A DNA stretch of 64,000 nt, taken from contig CM072337.1 of the NCBI GenBank assembly GCA_036874045.1, positions 8,494,001 through 8,558,000 of the forward strand, in the 5' to 3' direction. The position numbers and the translations under genes are program-made. Numbering within the stretch: position 1 is the stretch's first letter; every line of letters begins with the position of its first letter. Shown piece after piece: positions 1 through 10,017 of this stretch. The stretch is from Cymodocea nodosa (taxonomy: Eukaryota; Streptophyta; Magnoliopsida; Alismatales; Cymodoceaceae). Under the pieces are notes generated by a model. The model made no database searches and was not told the DNA's origin. It was given only the letters and a program-made list of their open reading frames with translations.

Positions 1-41
1 GAATCCGGAACTACAAAAATTTGCTCCCTTCCTAACTTCTT

Positions 42-1132
42 CTCTGAAGTATCACACCAACCATTGTATCACCACCATAATCACCAATCGTCGGAGGTCT
101 GTGAGGATACTTGCCTGATGTTGGGTCGATTCCAAACCAAACACAGTGCCTGACAACCATTGTGAGGAGTGATCGCGTCGCGAGAAGGGAAGTCATTTTC
201 ACCATGCGCCGACTCATATTTCAGGAGATCGTAAAGCTTTTAGCCTTGGCTTCGGGTTGATGCCTGTATGCTGAAGAGGAGATCATCTTGCAATTCTAGA
301 CTCGCGATTCTATAGGGAGAGGAGACAGAATTGTAAGTGGTTTAATTTTCAGTGGTGTAATCGCATTGCAAGTAGTGTCGGAAGTATTTACTATCAAGTG
401 AGATTACTTTACATTTCACCTTTCGCCCATTTCCATGTTCACATCAAAACAAAAATACCAAAAACAATTTATCTTTGTTTGTATGTTGTATTGTTTGTGT
501 TGTATCGTGATTAATGTTATTTGTATCAGTTTTATGATTGTTTTATGTTAGTTTTAATTTTACAGTTTACTGAAATTGGTTCGTACAAAAAAACTTAAAG
601 ATTTTAATGGTGACTGTTTGAATCATCTGAATGTTAGTATTGCTTAATGATAAATCCAATGTTAACTAGCATTAAAAATCTTAATTGATGTTATTTACAA
701 TCTGTGGAATCGCCCAATGGTTGGCCGAATTCCTCTATAAATAGCAGTATTATAAAGAAGAGACAGGCTCGTGGAGTTAACTTAAGTCCACGAGGATAGT
801 CCGTTGAGTTATCCATAACTCAATGAACTTAGTTTGTTGAGTTAACTGTAACTCAACGGAGTGCTTATTGAATATATATTTGAATTGTTCACAATCAAAC
901 ATTTCTTAAATTCGTCAGCAATTCTGTGTGGGATCGACCTGTACTTGCACACTGATACAATAGACACTGTGCACTTGCAGTTAAAGTACAAATTGGAATT
1001 AATATCTAAATTGTATTAAAGGTTGTTTGTTTACTTCTAAAAGAAAGAATAGGCATAAAGATAAATTAACTAAGTAAAAATAGAAGTAACAAATCCAAGT
1101 TTTTCCAATGTAGTGATGGGAAAACACAAACA
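42..1132 (+). repeat. G1 5' LTR (partial)
   Basis: Matches the 3' LTR of the same element (from about 6732 on) up to the shared terminus ending AAACACAAACA. The U3 part is missing, replaced by 41 bases of unrelated sequence at the window edge. It contains three short palindromes at 763-866 with half-sites such as CGTTGAGTTA. Confidence 0.85.
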
Positions 1133-1139
1133 AGTTTTA

Positions 1140-1157
1140 TGGTGCCGTTGCCGGGGA
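1140..1157 (+). other. Primer-binding site, tRNA-Asp type
   Basis: TGGTGCCGTTGCCGGGGA lies 7 bases after the LTR end and is complementary, with one mismatch, to the 3' end of plant tRNA-Asp including CCA. This primer is typical of Athila-like Ty3/gypsy elements. A short GAATT-rich run follows. Confidence 0.9.
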
Positions 1158-1229
1158 ATTGAATTGAATTGAGTCGAAGTGAATTGAATTGAATTGAGTT
1201 AAACATTAAAAATATATATAAAACATAAA

Positions 1230-1845
1230 AATAGTTGTGGTTCAACCGACTAGATCCATCGGTATGACCGGAACATTAAAAAAAATATATTGTACATTAA
1301 TTTTCAAAAAAAAAAATATTGGTTTGATCGAAACATAGTATCGGTCCAACCGAAAGAAAAGTAAAAAAATAAAAAATATTTAGGTCTGACCGAAGCGTAG
1401 CATCGGTAAGACCAGAACATTTAAAAAAAAAAAAAATTGTATATTAATTTTTAGGAAAAATATTGGTTTTATCGAAACATAGTATCGGTCTAACCGAAAG
1501 AAAAATAAAAAAATAAAAAATATTTAGGTTTGACCGAAGCATAGTATCGGTTAAACTGGAAAAAAAATTGTATATTAATTTTCAGAAAAAAATATTGGTT
1601 TTACCGAAACATAGTATCGGTCCAACCGAAAGAAAATTAAAAAAATAAAAAATATTTAGGTCTGAACGAAGCGTAGTATCAGTTAAACCGAAAAAAAAAA
1701 ATTGTATATTAATTTTTAGAAAAAAATATTGGTTTTACTGAAACATAGTATTGGTTCAACTGAAAGAAAAATAATAAAAAATAAAAAATATTTAGGTCTG
1801 ACCGAAGCATAGTATCGGTTAAATCGGTAAAAAAACAGAATAGAA
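1230..1845 (+). repeat. Tandem-repeat spacer with paired palindromes
   Basis: About four copies of a 132-144 base unit; the start of each unit is recognisable at 1321, 1465, 1597 and 1731. Each unit holds two imperfect palindromes, one with arms GGTTTTACCGA and TCGGTCCAACC around AACATAG, the other with arms AGGTCTGACCGA and TCGGTTAAACC around AGCATAG, separated by A-rich runs. A shorter version sits at 21005-21300 in G2. Confidence 0.85.
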
Positions 1846-1864
1846 AACTTACGAGAGTGAAACT

Positions 1865-2060
1865 TTGAAGTTGCCTAGTGTTAACTCAACGAAGTAAGTC
1901 TGTTGAGTTAACCGTAACTCCACGAGGTCAGTAATATAATATAAGGTCACTCCGTTGAGTTATCTGTAACTCAACGAAGTTAGTCCGTGGAGTTAGCAAC
2001 AATAACCGACTGTGTTCTGTTGAGTAATCTGTAACTCAACGAGGTTAGTTCGTCGATTAA
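1865..2060. repeat. Cluster of CGTTGAGTTA-type palindromes
   Basis: Repeated inverted pairs of TAACTCAACG and CGTTGAGTTA (or the CGTGGAGTTA variant) with 5-15 base loops. The same cluster occurs in G2 at about 17835-18020. A further pair lies at 2816-2880. Confidence 0.8.
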
Positions 2061-2120
2061 GCAGAACAGTTATTCTTTTAACCACAAATGAAACTTCGTC
2101 GATTTAGCGGTTACCAAAAT

Positions 2121-2366
2121 TTGAAATTAGTAGTGGTACACGTACCCATAAAAATAGGAACCACGATGCACGTTGCAAGCCACGTTCTTGCAACGAGATT
2201 TATTCACTTTATGAATGCGTAGTATATATATGAAACAGAATGTTATTTACGAGTTACCAACACTTTTAAAAGAAAGGAGAAAGCGTTGGAGGAACTGGAA
2301 GGAGAAGCAGCTGATTCAACCTTCATCCGACAACAAATATTTGTAGAATGGAAAGCTTCAGACTGG
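2121..2366 (+). pseudogene. Short reading frame upstream of gag, remnant
   Basis: Collinear with the 81-codon ORF at 17527-17772 of G2, but here the start codon reads TTG and a stop interrupts it near codon 33. The predicted product has no family I recognise; the second half is charged (lysine/glutamate-rich). It lies just before the gag start. Whether it was ever a protein is uncertain; conservation between two elements is the only argument. Confidence 0.4.
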
Positions 2367-2394
2367 TATGTAATTAATCTTCTGCTATTTATTT

Positions 2395-2758
2395 ATGAGC
2401 ACATGGACTCGTTCTCTAAGCACTAAACAATTAGTAAGAACACCTATCCAGGAACTTTCATTGCAGAGGAGTACTGAAAAATTTTCTAAACTAAACTTTA
2501 ATGAAATTCTTTAGGGTGTAGCTAACCTTTCTTTAAGAGAGAACGTAGAGATGGCTGCTCTAGTAGAAAAACCATTAGGAGAGATTCTGTATCCTTGGAA
2601 ATGCTGCAAATCAAAATTAGAATAGAAATATATCACTTAGACAAAAGGAACCAATGGAAGTTAGACCTACTAGAGGATTGCCAATACAAGCTATACCTAA
2701 TCCTATCAATAGAACGGTTAATGAAATTGATACCTCTTCTGGGAGGGCAGCTAAATGA
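2395..2758 (+). pseudogene. gag (capsid half), internally deleted remnant
   Basis: ATG at 2395 opens a frame starting MSTWTRSLSTKQ, resembling the start of Athila Gag. A TAG replaces a tryptophan codon near 2514, then the frame joins at about 2592 directly to the C-terminal part of the same ORF seen in G2 (around 16310), removing roughly 1 kb that includes the capsid core. The terminal stop is at 2756-2758. The remnant cannot make a functional Gag. Confidence 0.7.
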
Positions 2759-2946
2759 AGCAGCATATCTGAAGCAACTATCTGTATGTATATATGTTTT
2801 ATTTTAAGTTAATAGTATCGTAGAGTTAATTTTTAACTCAACGAACTTAGTCTGTTGAGTTATGCCTTAACTCCATGAGGGTGTGCAGTAGTTATGTTAA
2901 TTTTTGTCTCTGCTAAATTTTTGTTTTTATTTTACAGAATCGATAA

Positions 2947-4086
2947 ATGGAATTAATGCAATTACCGTTGAATGCACAAAGGGAAATACTAAGTAACTTG
3001 TCAGCTAAAGATCTACGTAGGTTGTGTTGTGTATCAAAGGAAATTAAAGACTGTATTGAAGAAAAATATTTTCAGGGACTACAAGCTGCAAAAATGACTA
3101 AGATTAGAGATGGATTCATATGGAGGTCATTTAATCGTAGTTCAAATACCCATGAATATCTGGCTATGGAAGAAACTACTGGAATTCCACCCAATGCATT
3201 AGAAGGAATAAGTCATATTATGGGGATAGATGAAGGATTAATCATATACAAGACGAGACCAAGGTATGCAAGTTTATCATTACCTGATATTTTGATAAGA
3301 AATCCTATAACAGGAGAAGAATGGAATATAGGAAGACCTAATAGATTTGAAGCACCAACTGTAAATTGTGGGTCAGCTTTAATATTTTCTAATAAAAATT
3401 CTGCAATTTCTGAAAAATTATATTATTGGAGACCTACAGGAAATTGGGGTGAAGATTTACGCTTAAGTGTGTATAATTTTTTGAACAGATCTTGGAATAA
3501 AAACATTATAATATATCTAGGACAAAAATCATTAATTAACCAAACACATGTCATACTTGATGGATATATATATCTAGTCACGGAGATATCATTAGCATAT
3601 AGATCTGATTTATACATAGTGAGCATAGACAGTTATGATGATTATATAGAAATTTTACCTGTACCGAGTGAAATAGGTAAACCACCATTTGCAGAATTTA
3701 ATGAAATTCAAATAGGAATGTGGTATAATGAAGAAGATGATCCTACTTTATGTCTAATAAGATGGTGGGATGAACTGATAAAATTTCAAATATGGATTAT
3801 GGAAGACATGAATGAATGGAAGTGGGAAGAGGAGTATATTGAAATAGAGGTAGAAATAGAAACTGCTACATTACCTTGGAACCAAAAAGGATCCCTTTCT
3901 ACATTACATATCATTAATGGTAATACACTCGTATTTGGAATTTATAATATATTGCATGTTTACAAATTAAAAAGGAACAAGAACTACATTAAAACAGAAT
4001 TAATAGCAAGAAGAACTATGCCTAAAAAGTTTGCTTGGACTGATACATTTATTCCATTTGTTTCTACTTTTCAATCATGTTCTTAA
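2947..4086 (+). CDS. F-box protein carried by a retrotransposon (G1 copy)
   Basis: Uninterrupted 379-residue ORF. Residues about 4-40 form an F-box (LPLNAQREILSNLSAKDL, then RRLCCVSKEIKDCI), the segment that binds SKP1 in SCF ubiquitin ligases. Roughly residues 90-360 look like the F-box-associated beta-propeller-type domain of plant F-box proteins, which would select the substrate. It lies between the gag remnant and the 3' noncoding region, on the element's sense strand. A nearly identical ORF occupies the same place in G2 (14821-15960), and the C-terminal end of a third is at 63781-64000. About 34 residues differ between the two full copies. The substrate is unknown. That it is element-borne rather than a host gene follows from its repeated position inside LTR pairs. 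Confidence 0.9.
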   Translation: MELMQLPLNAQREILSNLSAKDLRRLCCVSKEIKDCIEEKYFQGLQAAKMTKIRDGFIWRSFNRSSNTHEYLAMEETTGIPPNALEGISHIMGIDEGLIIYKTRPRYASLSLPDILIRNPITGEEWNIGRPNRFEAPTVNCGSALIFSNKNSAISEKLYYWRPTGNWGEDLRLSVYNFLNRSWNKNIIIYLGQKSLINQTHVILDGYIYLVTEISLAYRSDLYIVSIDSYDDYIEILPVPSEIGKPPFAEFNEIQIGMWYNEEDDPTLCLIRWWDELIKFQIWIMEDMNEWKWEEEYIEIEVEIETATLPWNQKGSLSTLHIINGNTLVFGIYNILHVYKLKRNKNYIKTELIARRTMPKKFAWTDTFIPFVSTFQSCS

Positions 4087-5871
4087 GCTGTGATTTTGTG
4101 TGTTTAACGTGTGTATTCTGCATTTATTTTTAGAGAAAAAAAGAAGAAGGAATTTTGAAGTTTTTCATGTTCATTTTATAAAAAAAAAACAAACAAAACA
4201 AAATATCAATCCAGTTTGTTGGTATCTGTTCTAGGAAACCAACTGGCTTGCTTGTGAGCCACCAAAGGCATAGGAGCCTGGGTTCCACACAAGACACTGA
4301 TTTATTAATATCTGTTAAATGTTATTTTGTTTTATATTCTGTATTTATCTGAGAATGAAAAGTTTTTCAGAATCAAAAATCGGAATATGCAGAAAGAGAT
4401 ACAAATGGAACAAGGTATGTAACCAATTACTTATCCTGAATTTTAAATCAAACAAAACTTTATTCATGCCTGCTACAATTACTGTACTTATTGTCAAATC
4501 TTTTACATTGAGGACAATGCAAAATGTATGTATGGGGGGAGGTAATTAAAGTAACACCCATGTAAGTTTGTTAATTAAAGGAATTAAAATGGTACTGCAA
4601 AGTTTTGAGGAAATTGAAAATTTTTATGAACTTGCTGTAACTATTCGATAATTGAGACTGTAAAATTTTTATAAACTGCTTGAATGTTATATTTAGAAGG
4701 GTATAGAAGATGCTATAGAATTTATTATTTATGTAAATCTTGATATAGTATCTTATGATTTTTCTGAATTTCATGAGTTTAACAGTTTCACGATTTTAAA
4801 ATGAAATCAGAATATTTAATGCTTAATTAGAAAATTATTTGAAGTCCTGAAGGAGCTGAGATGTGAATTCTAGATTAAATGAAACACATATGATGAAAGA
4901 TACATTTACTTTGACTGATTGAACTTGTAGAATGATTTATGTGTAGATCTTATTAAACTACAGATAAAGTATGAGCTTATTGTTATGGATTCATATTTTT
5001 AGTAAATGATAGAGGCAGGATTATATGAGATTGGTGTTTTACTACATCTGTATTAATGAAATACGTGCATATACAGTATGTGATTAATGCTTCGTTTTGT
5101 GTGTACATTTATTTTTAGAAAAAAAAAAGAAAAAAAAAGAAAAAAAAAAACTTTGAGAGTTTATTGACTTGTTTGATCACGAGCCTTTTGTACTTGAGCA
5201 GATAGGTATGTAAGGATTGTTGACCTAAAAAAGGACTCTGAAAATCTGGCAACCTAAGATCTTGATCAGATCTGGGATTGTTGATTAAAAGCTCGTTACA
5301 TGGGTATATTAGAAAGCTCTTGTATGATTCAAGCTTGTCAAATTAACTTTTAAAGTACACATAAAAAAAAAAAAAAAAAAAAAAAAAACATATACTGTTC
5401 TGAAAAGATACAAGTGTTTTGTGAAATACAAATATCTTATGAATCGAGTATATTTTCTATTATCTAGAATTGCTGAAATATGAATCTGGAATTGACTTTT
5501 GAAGTTGTTTAATGGAAATACAATTCTTTATTCTACTTGTCTTAATCAGATTGAATTGGATTGTACTTTGATTCGTATGTTGTTGAAATTTCTTCTAGAA
5601 AACTTATTGGAAAATTCAGGATTACAGATGATGAAAAGAAGAACAAACGATAATATAATTAACACCTATATGAAGATGATATACTTTGTATGTAATTTAC
5701 ATATATTCTAAATATCTTTGTAGGTTGATTACTAAAACATACAGAATATATGTTTATGCTAAACAGAAGAAAAAAACAAAAGGGGAAGAATTAATTCTAG
5801 CACTTTTTGAAAGACTAATTAATTAGATCTTAGTTTGCTAAGGGACTAGCAAATTTTAGGTATGGGGGAAG
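4087..5871 (+). other. G1 3' noncoding region with polypurine tract
   Basis: No credible ORF. At about 4508-4545 lies the motif GAGGACAATGCA followed by TATGGGGGGAGG, the conserved pre-3'-LTR motif of Athila/Tat-type elements. Positions 5152-5356 are a block shared with SIRE-like copia elements in this window. A long A run is at 5364-5389. The polypurine tract GGTATGGGGGAAG (5859-5871) abuts the 3' LTR. Confidence 0.8.
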
Positions 5872-7834
5872 TGTTTAGAATGAAAAAGTGCATATTATTA
5901 ACGGTTAAATGATGGTTAATTGCATAATATTTAGCTTATCATATGAGAATTAAGCCATTATGTTATAATTGCACTGTTATATGCTTTAATTGAAGAATCT
6001 ACTTAATTTTGGGAAATTAATGTTAATTTAGTACATTTATGAACTGTCGGTAAGTTGCAGGCTGTGAAATTCTTATGTATCCGAATTTTCTGATATTTCA
6101 GATAGTTATGTTTAAATTGCCGAACAGTTATGTTTAGAGAGAATATTTTATTATTTCCAGATGTGCACGTGTCGAGAGCTGGTAGATTTACTTAAGTTAT
6201 AACTCGTTAAGTTAGCATAACTGTACGCGTTGAGTTACATGAATATACACTAAGGTAGCGTGTTATGTTAGCGACTTATTTCTTTATTGCATGTATTTTA
6301 TGCACATGTTGAATTTAAATGCTTTAGAATATCACGTGAGATGCACATGTTTAACTCGTTAAGTTAGTATAACTGCACGCATTGAGTTACATGAATATAC
6401 ACTAAGGTAACGCATTAGGTTAGCGGCTTATTTCTTTATTGCATGTATTTTATAGTTATTTTCTAAAATGCCACTGTAGCGGTTGCAGGAACAGACAGTT
6501 GGAAGGAAAAACCACGTTTGCATGTATCACGTAGGAATTCAATCGCGCATAGAGAAGGAAGCATCGCTGTTGATCTGAAGGAAGAAAATCCAACCGATCA
6601 TTCAAGCAGAAGTAGTTACTACTGAAGAAATATAAAAGAAAAGAAGAAAAAAAGAAGAAAGTGTAATCGATGGACGATAGTGTATACAGAGGAGGAGCAC
6701 TGAGCTTTCTGCAGACAATATCGGCGATTCTCTGAAGTATCACACCAACCATTGTATCACCACCATAATCACCAATCGTCGGAGGTCTGTGAGGATACTT
6801 GCCTGATGTCGGGTCGATTCCGAACCAAACACAGTGCCTGACAACCACTGTGAGGAGTGATCGCGTCGCGGGAAGGGAAGTCATTTTCACCAAGCGCCGA
6901 CTCATATTTCAGGAGATCGTAAAGCTTTTAGCCTTGGCTTCGGGTTGATGCATGTATGCTGAAGAGGAGATCATCTTGCAATTCTAGACTCGCGATTCTA
7001 TAGGGAGAGGAGACAGAATTGTAAGTGGTTTAATTTTCAGTGGTGTAATCGCATTGCAAGTAGTGTCGGAAGTATTTACTATCAAGTGAGATTACTTTAC
7101 ATTTCACCTTTCACCCATTTCCATGTTCACATCAAAACAAAAATACCAAAAACAATTTATCTTTGTTTGTATGTTGTATTTGAGTGTTGTATTGTTTGTG
7201 TTGTATCGTGATTAATGTTATTTGTATCAGTTTTATGATTGTTTTATGTTAGTTTTAATTTTACACTTTACTTAAATTGGTTTGTACAAAAAAACTTAAA
7301 GATTTTATTAGTGACTATTTGAATCATCTGAATGTTAGTATTGCTTTAATGGTAAATCCAATGTTAACTAGCATTAAAAAGCTTAATTGATGTTATTTAC
7401 AATCTATGGAATCGCCCAATGGTTGGCCGAATTCCTCTGTAAATAGCAATATTATAAAGAAGAGATAGGCTCGTGGAGTTAACTTAAGTCCACGAGGATA
7501 GTCCATTGAGTTATCCATAACTCAATGAACTTAGTCTGTTGTGTTAACTGTAACTCAACGGAGTGCTTATTGAATATATATTTGAATTATTCACAATCAA
7601 ACATTTCTTAAATTCGTCAGCAATTCCTTGTGAGATCGACCTGTACTTGGACACTGATACAATAGACACTGTGCACTTGCAGTTAAAGTACAAATTGGAA
7701 TTAATATCTAAATTGTATTAAAGGTTGTTTGTTTACTTCTAAAAGAAAGAATAGGCATAAAGATAAATTAACTAAGTAAAAATAGAAGTAACAAATCCAA
7801 GTTTTTCTAGTGTAGTGCTGGGAAAACACAAACA
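5872..7834 (+). repeat. G1 3' LTR
   Basis: 1963 bases, starting TGTTTAGAATG after the polypurine tract and ending AAACACAAACA. The following bases (CCTCT...) belong to R3a. U3 contains G-box/ABRE-like CACGTG motifs and CTCGTTAAGTTA and CGTTGAGTTA half-sites; U5 repeats the palindrome cluster of the 5' LTR. Confidence 0.93.
6631..6638 (+). promoter_or_regulatory. LTR TATA box
   Basis: TATAAAAG, followed by a purine-rich stretch. The same octamer is at equivalent places in the LTRs of G2 (24672-24679, minus), G3 (61044-61051, minus) and G4 (46348-46355, plus), which supports a core promoter at the U3/R border. Confidence 0.7.
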
Positions 7835-10017
7835 CCTCTCCACAAGAGGTTCCTACTATCCTCCACGCAAGAAAGTTGTACACCGAAGAAGAAGGAGAGT
7901 TGCACCCAACAAAATCACCTTCTATGCATCGACGGCCTTCCTTGGAGCTTCCATGAACACGCCTCTCTTGAGTCCAACTTGCTCTCTCCACGCACCACCG
8001 AAATCAGCAACACTGGAGAGGAAGTGACTTGCTTCCAAGGAGCTTTGGCCGCCAGTAATCCAAGGAGAAGAAGGAGCCACATTTTTGCTTGGAGAGGAGA
8101 AGACAAAACCTAGTTTTGGGTTGTCCTTCCCTTTAAATAGACTTGGTAGTTGATCTCTTCCTTGGTTGATCCAACGATTGAGATTCATCCATCTTATTTC
8201 CTTTAGATAACCTTTAAAACTTAAGCAAACAAATTAAAATATAACAAGAAGAAAACATCTAAGACATCTAAGTAAATAATCACTATTCATTTCCATGATC
8301 ATTAAGTCAATAATCAACAAAAGGGCTAAGTTGTGCAAATTTAAGTCATTAAATTCCATAATCATGCATACTCATGTAAATGCCTATGTGATGATATTTT
8401 AATTATAATTGTGCATTATTTAACATTTAAGTCATAAGAAGCACAAATAATATCACATAAAAATGCACAATTTTACTCCTTACAAATACCCCCACACTTA
8501 AGTCTTGCTAGTCCCTAGCAAGTATTCAAGTATATAAACTAGGAAATGATTAGAATGACAATTACTAGAAGCTTTTATTCAAATACAAAACAAAAGGGAA
8601 ATCCTAACTAGCGCTCCTTTCGTAGGTGTAACGACTACATTTAGCATATGTAGTAAGCCGTTAAACCCCTAGGCTGCCCTAGTGGTGGAGTTTTGTCTCT
8701 GGAGGGTTTTCAGTGGATACACCCACAAAGTTCAAATCAAAATAAAAAGATAACACAACCAAAAACAATCAAAAGACAAGTAAATAAGATACACAACAAA
8801 ACAAAGACAAAGATCAAACTCGAATGAGAAATTATTAAGCTCAATGGTGCTATAAGGTCAATAGGCATAATGGTAACTCAGTAGAAAAGAAACCTCACTA
8901 GTTCTTTAAGTTCCAATAAGCCCATATTAGAGTGTAAGAAGAGTCACTTTATCAAAAGGACCATCTACCTTGATACAGTAAGAATCTCACCCTCACTACA
9001 CATAAGAACATATAATGCACATGACTATGAATATGCAGTAATAACCAAATAACAGGTAGTGACTACAACTCCCTCTCTTCTGTTGAGAAATGTTGGAAAA
9101 TGTCTAGTACAAGTTACAAAGGTACCAACTACATAGCATGCCAAACACCCATATACATAGAAGAAGGGAAAGTTAAAAATTGAAGAAAGTTAGCTACTTT
9201 CTTTCTTCCCATATGATCTTTAAGCTCCCTTTTCAACGTTACTTACTTCTTCTTTCTTTCTTTCTTTTTTTTCATTTTTTTTTTTTTTTTTTAGATCCTT
9301 GATTCCCAACAAAACTTGCTTAGCATGCTAGTAATGATAACCTTGGTACTTTCTTAGGCATATCCTTTAAAATCTCAGAAAAGATTGGGAGGATCCTAAA
9401 AAAAAATCTCACCTTAAGGTTACATAATATGCAAACCTCTTTGTGGTGGCACTCAACTTGGGATCACTCAAATAAGTGCATCAAACAAGGCATTAATCCT
9501 AGTGATAAAGAAGACTTCACTCAAGGCATAACTAACATGAGACTCATCTTTCTCTAAAGAACATAACAATAGGTCCACGCTTTAGGTTCTGGATTCCACT
9601 CAAAAAGTAATGGGGCTAAACCCATAAATCCTAATAGCATTTCTTGAGTTTCAAAATCTCATCACTTGGGTCTAATCGAAACACAATGTAAGAACAATAA
9701 CAACAAAAATAACAAGAAAAACACATGAAAATTCACTAACATCACAAAAAATACATGAAAACATAATAAAAATAACGAGAATAATCTACATGCCACCCCC
9801 CACACTTAAATGATGCATTATCCTCAATGAATCTATTATGACACTTAAGTATGGAAATGTTATGCATGTAGATGATCTATTATTACATTGAACAAATAAG
9901 AAGTAAAAGGCAGGGTAAGCAAATAGATGTCTCTTCAAGATGTGCAAACATAAGCATAAAGCATTCACCTAAAATAATCAATACTCATTTAAAAAGACAA
10001 TAGTTTAAGTTTTGGTA
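7835..10017 (-). mobile_element. R3a: 3' end of a second gypsy family (LTR and noncoding region)
   Basis: Minus-strand remnant. Reading on that strand: a GATAATGCA motif followed by TGTGGGGGGTGG (about 9790-9830), 1.3 kb of noncoding sequence, the tract AGTGTGGGGG near 8485-8495, then an LTR start TGTAAGGAG at 8484. The LTR part (7835-8484) includes a GC-richer stretch (7850-8110), a TTTAAATAG-like box near 8131, and is cut on the left by G1. No coding sequence survives; ORFs here are short and unmatched. It joins copia A3 at about 10018 through a shared ATTTAAAAAGACAA. Confidence 0.65.

Larger units (their letters stand above)
1..7834 (+). mobile_element. G1: non-autonomous Athila-like Ty3/gypsy element carrying an F-box gene
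   Basis: Bounded on the right by a full 3' LTR and on the left by most of a 5' LTR; the two LTRs align from about position 42 of the window. After the tRNA-Asp primer site come a tandem-repeat spacer, a gag remnant with an internal deletion, an intact F-box ORF, a long 3' noncoding region and a polypurine tract. No protease, reverse transcriptase, RNase H or integrase is present, so it would need enzymes from a relative. Compared with G2 it has lost the block from zinc-knuckle gag to integrase, the accessory ORF, and about 1 kb of gag. It is inserted into R3a: sequence after 7834 belongs to that element. Positions 1-41 do not match the other LTRs. Confidence 0.85.

Noticed and set aside
2367..2466. 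Spliceosomal intron (GTATGT...TTGCAG) joining the short ORF to gag
   Set aside because: A gag start codon and open frame already cross the supposed intron end in G1, so splicing is not needed; left as a possibility only.
2947..4086. F-box ORF as an ordinary host gene
   Set aside because: The same ORF is found in the same slot of three LTR elements in this window.
7815..8188. Overlapping 60-96 codon ORFs on both strands
   Set aside because: They lie in the GC-richer part of the R3a LTR, overlap each other in several frames and have no recognisable domain.
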